Assembly: GCA_965218055.1 (NCBI GenBank)
Contig: CBDCKA010000002.1
Location: forward strand, 2,480,001 to 2,544,000
From: CBDBKE01 sp965218055
Lineage (GTDB): Bacteria; Acidobacteriota; Terriglobia; JAJPHL01; JAPKYU01
Length of the DNA: 64,000 bases
Direction: 5' to 3'
Positions 59,725 through 64,000 of the stretch are shown piece after piece. Under the pieces are notes generated by a model that saw only the letters and a program-made list of their open reading frames with translations, was not told the origin of the DNA and did not search any database. A program made the translations under genes and the position numbers. Numbering within the stretch: the first letter of the stretch is position 1; each line of letters begins with the position of its first letter.

Positions 59725-59820
59725 TCAGGCAAGGAGCAGCGTCACCTTAGTAGCCGAGGCGGGCGGAAAAGTGTGCACGAACGTTCTGCCGCTGGGCTGC
59801 ACAGTAAGCGGCTGAGAAGT
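59725..59820 (-). pseudogene. Possible C-terminal scrap of a glycoside hydrolase
   Basis: The minus-strand frame ends in TGA at 59725 and reads L-T-V-Q-P-S-G-R-T-F-V-H-T-F-P-P-A-S-A-T-K-V-T-L. This resembles the terminal strand of GH30/GH51-type beta-domains (G-x-T-F-x-x-x-F-P-A-x-S-V). Too short for a firm call. Confidence 0.4.
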
Positions 59821-59887
59821 GACTTTATTCTTCCTGGTCTACTTGACTCTTCCTAATCCCTGAAACGGCAACAGTTGGCTCAGACTT

Positions 59888-59941
59888 TGCAGATAGGTCT
59901 CCACTAGTCGGTTAGCGTTTACTAATCCCTATCAGGCCAAT
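59888..59941 (-). repeat. Short copy of the main dispersed repeat (empty MITE site)
   Basis: On the minus strand: GATAGGGATTAGTAAACGC, TAACCGACTAGTGGAGACC, TATCTGC. It aligns with 47324-47455 but lacks the 86-bp insertion, and so documents the pre-insertion target. Confidence 0.65.
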
Positions 59942-59993
59942 CATCCCGCAACAGTTATGGCTTCCGGCTCCGGTAACCCCTCCCGGGTGAGCA

Positions 59994-60000
59994 GTTGGGC
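59994..60000 (+). other. Possible cassette boundary (GTTRRRY core)
   Basis: GTTGGGC here matches the core 7-mer at the end of the attC-like site downstream of the O-methyltransferase gene (61125-61131) and is followed by similar bases (TTT). The gene starts 41 bases later, as in integron cassettes. On its own a 7-mer is weak evidence. Confidence 0.35.
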
Positions 60001-60041
60001 TTTTCGACGTGCATGATAGCAATGCAAATGGGGAAGAAACG

Positions 60042-61085
60042 ATGAGAAGAGAGCCAGAAGTGATTCGGGACACATCTCCCGACTCCTCCGCTGAAACCTT
60101 CCTTCGCATGATGACCAGCTACTGGGTTTCGCAATGTATTTATGTCGCCGCAAAATTGGGGATCGCGGACTTCCTTAGCGAAGGCCCGAAAACGTGTGGT
60201 GAACTTGCCGAGGCCTCAGGCGCAAACAAGCGTTTTCTGTACCGGATGTTGCGAGGGCTGGCCAGCGTGGGTGTCTTCCAGGAGGACAATCAGCACCGTT
60301 TTGCTCTGACGCCTCTCGCCAAACATCTCCGATCAGATGTTGAGGAATCTATGCGTTCTCCAGCCATCATGTATGGCGAGGAGATGTACAAAGTATGGGG
60401 AACCTCACTGAACACGATCCAAACTGGTCAGACCGGGTTCAAGCATGTGTTTGGCCAGAACATTTTCGATTACTACCAGCACCACCCCGAAGCCGCAGAG
60501 ACCTTCCATAAGGGGATGACTGAGTTGGGCCGGACGATGTATTCCAACGATAACATAGTGCGGGCTTATGATTTTTCAGGCTGCGAACGAATTGTCGATG
60601 TGGGCGGTGGTCATGGCAGCTTTCTGGCCGATTTGCTGAAGGCAAATCCACATACCAGAGGCATCCTCTTCGATTTGCCCCAGGTGGTTGAAGGCGGAAA
60701 GCGCTACTTGGCAAAAAAGGGTCTTGGCAAGCGATGTGAACTGGTTGCCGGGAGTTTCTTTGAATCCGCACCCGAAGGGGGAGATGTGTATATCCTGAAA
60801 AGGATTATTCATGATTGGGATGATCCTGAATCGATCACCATTCTGGAAAACTGTCGCCGGGCCATGGGCGAAAAGGGGCGGGTTCTGATTATTGAGACCG
60901 TCATTCCGCCCGGCAATGACCGCTTCTTCGGCAAGCTCGTTGATCTTCACATGATGATGGTCGCGGGAGGGATGGAGCGTACCGAGGAGGAATACGCCGA
61001 ATTACTTGGCCAGGCCGGGTTCAGATTGTCCCGAATCGTACCTACCGAAAGTATCCTCAGTGTTGTCGAAGGGCTTCCCGCCTAA
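60042..61085 (+). CDS. O-methyltransferase, acetylserotonin/COMT-like family
   Basis: A 347-residue class I SAM-dependent O-methyltransferase. An N-terminal winged-helix dimerisation domain (A-A-K-L-G-I-A-D-F-L, then K-R-F-L-Y-R-M-L-R-G-L) precedes the Rossmann domain with motif I V-D-V-G-G-G-H-G-S-F and the catalytic His in R-I-I-H-D-W-D-D. Such enzymes methylate phenolic or polyketide hydroxyls. GGGGAA lies 8 bases before the ATG at 60042. Less GC-rich than the core genes. The stop codon TAA lies inside an attC-like left box (GCCTAAC), a usual sign of a gene cassette. Confidence 0.88.
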   Translation: MRREPEVIRDTSPDSSAETFLRMMTSYWVSQCIYVAAKLGIADFLSEGPKTCGELAEASGANKRFLYRMLRGLASVGVFQEDNQHRFALTPLAKHLRSDVEESMRSPAIMYGEEMYKVWGTSLNTIQTGQTGFKHVFGQNIFDYYQHHPEAAETFHKGMTELGRTMYSNDNIVRAYDFSGCERIVDVGGGHGSFLADLLKANPHTRGILFDLPQVVEGGKRYLAKKGLGKRCELVAGSFFESAPEGGDVYILKRIIHDWDDPESITILENCRRAMGEKGRVLIIETVIPPGNDRFFGKLVDLHMMMVAGGMERTEEEYAELLGQAGFRLSRIVPTESILSVVEGLPA

Positions 61086-61131
61086 CAATGCCTGTGGGAT
61101 CGGCGCTTCCGCAGCGCTCAACCAGTTGGGC
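61080..61131 (+). other. attC-like recombination site after the O-methyltransferase gene
   Basis: It begins GCCTAAC and ends GTTGGGC, a complementary pair of core boxes with one G-T wobble. Inside, TGG pairs with CCA and GCGC with GCGC around a TTCCGCA loop. At 52 bases it is slightly shorter than most attC sites. The overlap with the stop codon supports it; without a structure calculation it stays probable only. Confidence 0.45.
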
Positions 61132-61259
61132 TTTGCTACAGTTTTTACAACAGACAGGAGCCGGTGCGACCCGGTCGTCTCGCGCCACAGCGGCACTTTT
61201 CGCGCGGGCTTCGGACACTTGTCCGAGAAGGCCCGCATCCTGGAGGTGCTGGCCTGAAC

Positions 61260-61346
61260 GGGCTGTGCCCTGGGATGGCGACGGTTCCCGAAGCTCTGCT
61301 GCTGTGCATGTCCTCGCCTTATGCCCGGAGGGGATCGGGCTGTCTG
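61260..61346 (+). pseudogene. Fragment of a phage terminase large subunit
   Basis: The frame reads G-M-A-T-V-P-E-A-L-L-L-C-M-S-S-P-Y-A-R-R-G, the A/S-S-P-Y-A-R-R-G motif at the end of the terminase ATPase domain of tailed phages. No further terminase sequence is present on either side. It lies right against the stop of the DUF1501 gene. Confidence 0.6.
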
Positions 61347-61350
61347 GGGA

Positions 61351-62703
61351 CTAGATCAGCTCTTGCAGGGGGGCGCCGACCCGATCGTCGAAGCCGTTGG
61401 CGATGTAGACCGGGCGACCGATGGGCGACATGTAGGTCTTTGCCCAATCAATCCCCATGGCCTTGTAAACGGTGGCGTAGAGGTCACCGGTCGAGACGGG
61501 CCGGTTGGCCACGTAGGCCCCCTTCTGGTCGCTGGCGCCAACGATCTGGCCGCCGCGTATGCCGCCACCGCCCACCACAAGGGACCAGCAGTCCGGCCAG
61601 TGATCCCGCCCGAGGCCCGGGTTGATTTCCGGCGTCCTGCCGAACTCGCCGGTGGCCATGACTACGGTGCTGTCGAGCAGGCCGCGCTGGCCCAGGTCCT
61701 CGAGCAGCGCCGACATCGTCTGGTCCAGCATCGGCGCCAACGCGTCGCGCAGGTTCTTGTCATGGTCGCTGTGGGTATCCCACTGGCCGTGCCTGTAGCC
61801 GGCGGCGGTGACGAAGCGGCAGCCGGCCTCCACCAAGCGCCGGGCCAGCAGCACGCTCTGGCCCACGCGGTGGCGCCCGTAGCGGTCCTTGGTCTTCTCC
61901 GACTCCTGCGACAGGTCAAAAGCCTTCTTCACGCGCGGCGAGAGTAGCATCCGCAGCGCCTGCTCCTGGAACTTGTCCATCTTGGCAAACTCGGCGATCT
62001 GCTCCTTCTCCCGATAGTGGGCGTCTACAATTTTCAGCAGTGTGCGGCGGTCCTCGATGGCCTCGGCGGAGATGGACTTGGGTAGGCTCAGATCGGGCAC
62101 CGTGAAGTCCGGCTTGCTCGGGTCCGGCAGGAACATTGCATCGTATTCCGAGCCGATAAAGGCCCCCTGGTACGCCTCCATATAGTTGAAAAAGTCGCCT
62201 TCGGTGGGCGTGGGAACCCCTATGAAGGGAGGCATGTTCCGCCGCGGGCCCAACTCCTTGGAGACGATGGACCCGAAGCTGGGGAACTTCATGGCGGGGT
62301 TCGGGCGATGGCCGGTGAGCGTCTCAATGGTGGCCTGCGGGTGGTTCCTCTCCTCGGTCTTCATGGAGCGGATGATGGACAGCTTGTCCATGTTCCGGGC
62401 GATGCTGGGCAGGAGTTCCGAGATCTGGATCCCGGGGACATTGGTCGAGATCGGCTTGAAGCTGCTGTTCTCTTTCACGTCCCAGGTGTCCAGTTGGCTG
62501 ACGCCGCCTTCCAGCCACAGCAGAATGCAAGCCTGCGCCTTTGTCGGCGCCGCCTCGGCAGTGGTGGCCGCCAGGGCCTGCACACTGTTGAATCGGAGGT
62601 AGTCGCTGAGACCCATACCCAGAAAGCTCAACGCGCCAATGCGCAAGAAGTCGCGGCGCGCCAGAGCAGCCTGCTGGCAGTGATAACAGGAAGAGCTTTG
62701 CAT
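61351..62703 (-). CDS. DUF1501 domain protein (Tat-exported sulfatase-like)
   Basis: A 450-residue protein with a Tat-type signal (A-R-R-D-F-L-R-I-G-A-L-S-F-L-G-M-G). DUF1501 motifs: L-L-W-L-E-G-G-V-S-Q-L-D-T-W-D, then N-H-P-Q-A-T-I-E-T-L-T-G, then A-T-G-E-F-G-R-T-P-E-I-N and G-R-D-H-W-P, similar in fold to alkaline phosphatase/sulfatase enzymes. It follows the DUF1549/DUF1553 gene by 23 bases and the two surely form an operon; the secreted pair is widespread but uncharacterised. Complete at both ends. A decapitated relative lies at 23.8 kb. Confidence 0.92.
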   Translation of the reverse strand: MQSSSCYHCQQAALARRDFLRIGALSFLGMGLSDYLRFNSVQALAATTAEAAPTKAQACILLWLEGGVSQLDTWDVKENSSFKPISTNVPGIQISELLPSIARNMDKLSIIRSMKTEERNHPQATIETLTGHRPNPAMKFPSFGSIVSKELGPRRNMPPFIGVPTPTEGDFFNYMEAYQGAFIGSEYDAMFLPDPSKPDFTVPDLSLPKSISAEAIEDRRTLLKIVDAHYREKEQIAEFAKMDKFQEQALRMLLSPRVKKAFDLSQESEKTKDRYGRHRVGQSVLLARRLVEAGCRFVTAAGYRHGQWDTHSDHDKNLRDALAPMLDQTMSALLEDLGQRGLLDSTVVMATGEFGRTPEINPGLGRDHWPDCWSLVVGGGGIRGGQIVGASDQKGAYVANRPVSTGDLYATVYKAMGIDWAKTYMSPIGRPVYIANGFDDRVGAPLQELI

Positions 62704-62726
62704 CGCTTGATTCCACTCCTTCCCTA

Positions 62727-64000
62727 CTAATGGTTATGCGTAAACTCCCGCGAGCTGATGACCGCCCACACCAGCCCCTCCAGCGTTTCCCGGCGGCGTG
62801 ATGGCCGCTGGCGAAGGAATTCCAGCAAGGCGGCCCTTTCCCGCTGGGTCGGGAACCGCGTCAGGGCTGCCAGGTAAAACTTCTCGATGATTTCTTCATC
62901 GGAAGCGCCGCCGTTCAGCAGGCGGTCCAACCTTCCTCCCGGCTCGGAGATCTTGGTGGTGTAGGTAGGCCCGGCCAGCATGTGCAGGGCTTGCGCCAGG
63001 CTCGGCTGTGGGGGCCCTCCGGGCGGCGTTTTCCGCATGGACCTTCCAAAAGTGTCCAGGAACTGCGACGGGCAGAGATCTGGAATCATCTGCATGGCAC
63101 GAGCGCCAGGCGGCGGGTCTCCCCCGCCCGCCATGTAGTGATATTCAAACTTCTCCGGCACCCCAGTCGCGGTGGAAATTGCATCCAGCAGAACGGCCGC
63201 CTCCAGCGGCCGAGGCCGGGCGCGCGCGTAATTGATCCTGTCGCCCCGATGGGTCTCATTCGGCGTTCCCGACAACTGGTAGGTCCGGGACTGCACAATG
63301 GTCCGTAGCAAGTGCTTCAGGTCATAGCCGCTGTCTTGGAAATCTCCCGCCAGCGCCTCGAGCAGTTCCGGATGGGTAGGCGGATTGGTCGTGCGAAAGT
63401 CGTCCACCGGCTCCACGATCCCTCGCCCAAAGAAGTAGCTCCAGATGCGGTTCACCGTCGCCTCGGCGAAGTACGGATGCGTGGTCATCCACTCGGCCAG
63501 CCTCAACCGCGGGTCCATCCATTGGTCTTCGGCAAGCTTGGTGCCGTCCAGAAAGGTGGGAACCACCTTCTGCTTGGTGCGCGGATGAATGACCTTCATT
63601 TCCTTGGGCTGGTCCACGTACCCCCCCCCCAGTGCATCAATCACCAGCTTGGAATCCTTCAGCTCGTTCAATCCGCCAAAAAACGCCGCCAGGCCCCAGA
63701 ACTGATTCTGGCTCCAGGGTTCAAACGGATGGTTATGGCACTGGGCGCACTCGAAGCGCCGCCCCATGAACACCCGAACCAGCTCCGGCATGACCACTTC
63801 CGGAGCCACGATCCAGGTGACGTAGAAGAAGTTTCCTGTTGGGGCAGCGTACCCCTGGGCGGCAATGCGCTCGCGAGCCATCTGGTCGTAAGGCTTGTTG
63901 GAGGCAATGCTGCGAACCACCCAGTCTTCATAGCGCTTCACCGCCTTGGGGATGTTGGACGTCACGTACGCCACGCGCATCAGATCGCTGAAGCGGAAGC
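62727..64000 (-). CDS. DUF1549/DUF1553 protein, C-terminal part (window-edge partial)
   Basis: The frame continues off the right edge (F-R-F-S-D-L-M-R-V lies at the border), so at least 424 residues are present. It covers the end of DUF1549, with haem-binding-like C-A-Q-C-H-N-H-P-F-E-P, and the whole DUF1553 domain (F-A-E-A-T-V-N-R-I-W-S-Y-F-F-G-R-G-I-V, then Q-S-R-T-Y-Q-L-S). The apparent ATG at 63980 is internal. The N-terminal cytochrome domain is expected beyond the window. Operon with the DUF1501 gene. Confidence 0.9.
   Translation of the reverse strand, partial: FRFSDLMRVAYVTSNIPKAVKRYEDWVVRSIASNKPYDQMARERIAAQGYAAPTGNFFYVTWIVAPEVVMPELVRVFMGRRFECAQCHNHPFEPWSQNQFWGLAAFFGGLNELKDSKLVIDALGGGYVDQPKEMKVIHPRTKQKVVPTFLDGTKLAEDQWMDPRLRLAEWMTTHPYFAEATVNRIWSYFFGRGIVEPVDDFRTTNPPTHPELLEALAGDFQDSGYDLKHLLRTIVQSRTYQLSGTPNETHRGDRINYARARPRPLEAAVLLDAISTATGVPEKFEYHYMAGGGDPPPGARAMQMIPDLCPSQFLDTFGRSMRKTPPGGPPQPSLAQALHMLAGPTYTTKISEPGGRLDRLLNGGASDEEIIEKFYLAALTRFPTQRERAALLEFLRQRPSRRRETLEGLVWAVISSREFTHNH

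Noticed and set aside
1..64000. CRISPR array
   Set aside because: No regularly spaced direct repeats with unique spacers; the dispersed repeats are irregular, long and intergenic.
1..64000. rRNA operon or riboswitch
   Set aside because: No 16S/23S/5S motifs and no recognisable T-box, cobalamin, TPP or SAM aptamer core was seen.

Overview
The window looks like a chromosomal contig from an Acidobacteriota bacterium (inference). The evidence is high GC, a diderm envelope set (BamA, a SurA-like chaperone and TamB in one operon, plus an OmpA-domain protein), XerC next to TrmFO, a fused E1 alpha/beta 2-oxoacid dehydrogenase, an NtrY/NtrX-type two-component pair, and paralogous cytochrome c-DUF1549/DUF1553 plus DUF1501 pairs of the kind common in Solibacter-like Acidobacteria and in Planctomycetes. 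No rRNA gene is present, so the phylum call is provisional.

Region 1 to 23.5 kb is ordinary, densely packed housekeeping sequence. In order it holds trpC (cut by the left edge), xerC, trmFO, ogt, a CDF metal exporter, an OmpA-domain protein, a rhomboid protease, a radical SAM protein, pcm, tamB, a SurA-like chaperone, bamA, a ThiF/MoeB-type E1 enzyme, rsmI, a PilZ protein, a thioredoxin-domain DUF255 protein, an MscS channel and an EEP-fold phosphodiesterase. Several genes here have no Shine-Dalgarno sequence but carry a TANNNT box 6-7 bases before the start codon, which suggests leaderless transcripts.

Region 23.5 to 47.6 kb alternates core genes with mobile debris. The core genes are an S9 peptidase, a HbpS-like protein, a metallo-beta-lactamase-fold hydrolase, E1 alpha/beta, a heptose kinase, a frameshifted rho, a NYN-cold-shock fusion and NtrY/NtrX. 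The debris includes a decapitated DUF1501 gene, a C-terminal scrap of a dihydrolipoamide acyltransferase, an AT-rich methyltransferase followed by an integron attC site, integrase relics beside tRNA-Ser(GCT) and tRNA-Leu(TAG), a 1.8 kb island bounded by a 33-bp duplication of the tRNA-Leu 3' end, three copies of one IS3-family element, and a broken serine recombinase.

Region 47.6 to 61.3 kb is a hypervariable zone. Two GH127-like secreted glycosidase genes lie side by side, and one is split by an IS30-family insertion with a visible 7-bp target duplication. Around them are gene fragments (GH51 C-terminus, protein kinase N-lobe, trypsin-like protease, CehA-type hydrolase, serine hydrolase, IS1380 transposase, phage terminase), a lipoprotein of the SMP-30 family, a TauE-like permease and a second methyltransferase that also ends in an attC-like site. 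A family of intergenic repeats is scattered through 23-60 kb. One copy carries an 86-bp MITE with a CTAG target duplication, and another copy preserves the uninterrupted target. The right end (61.35-64 kb) is an intact DUF1501 gene with its DUF1549/DUF1553 partner, cut by the window edge.
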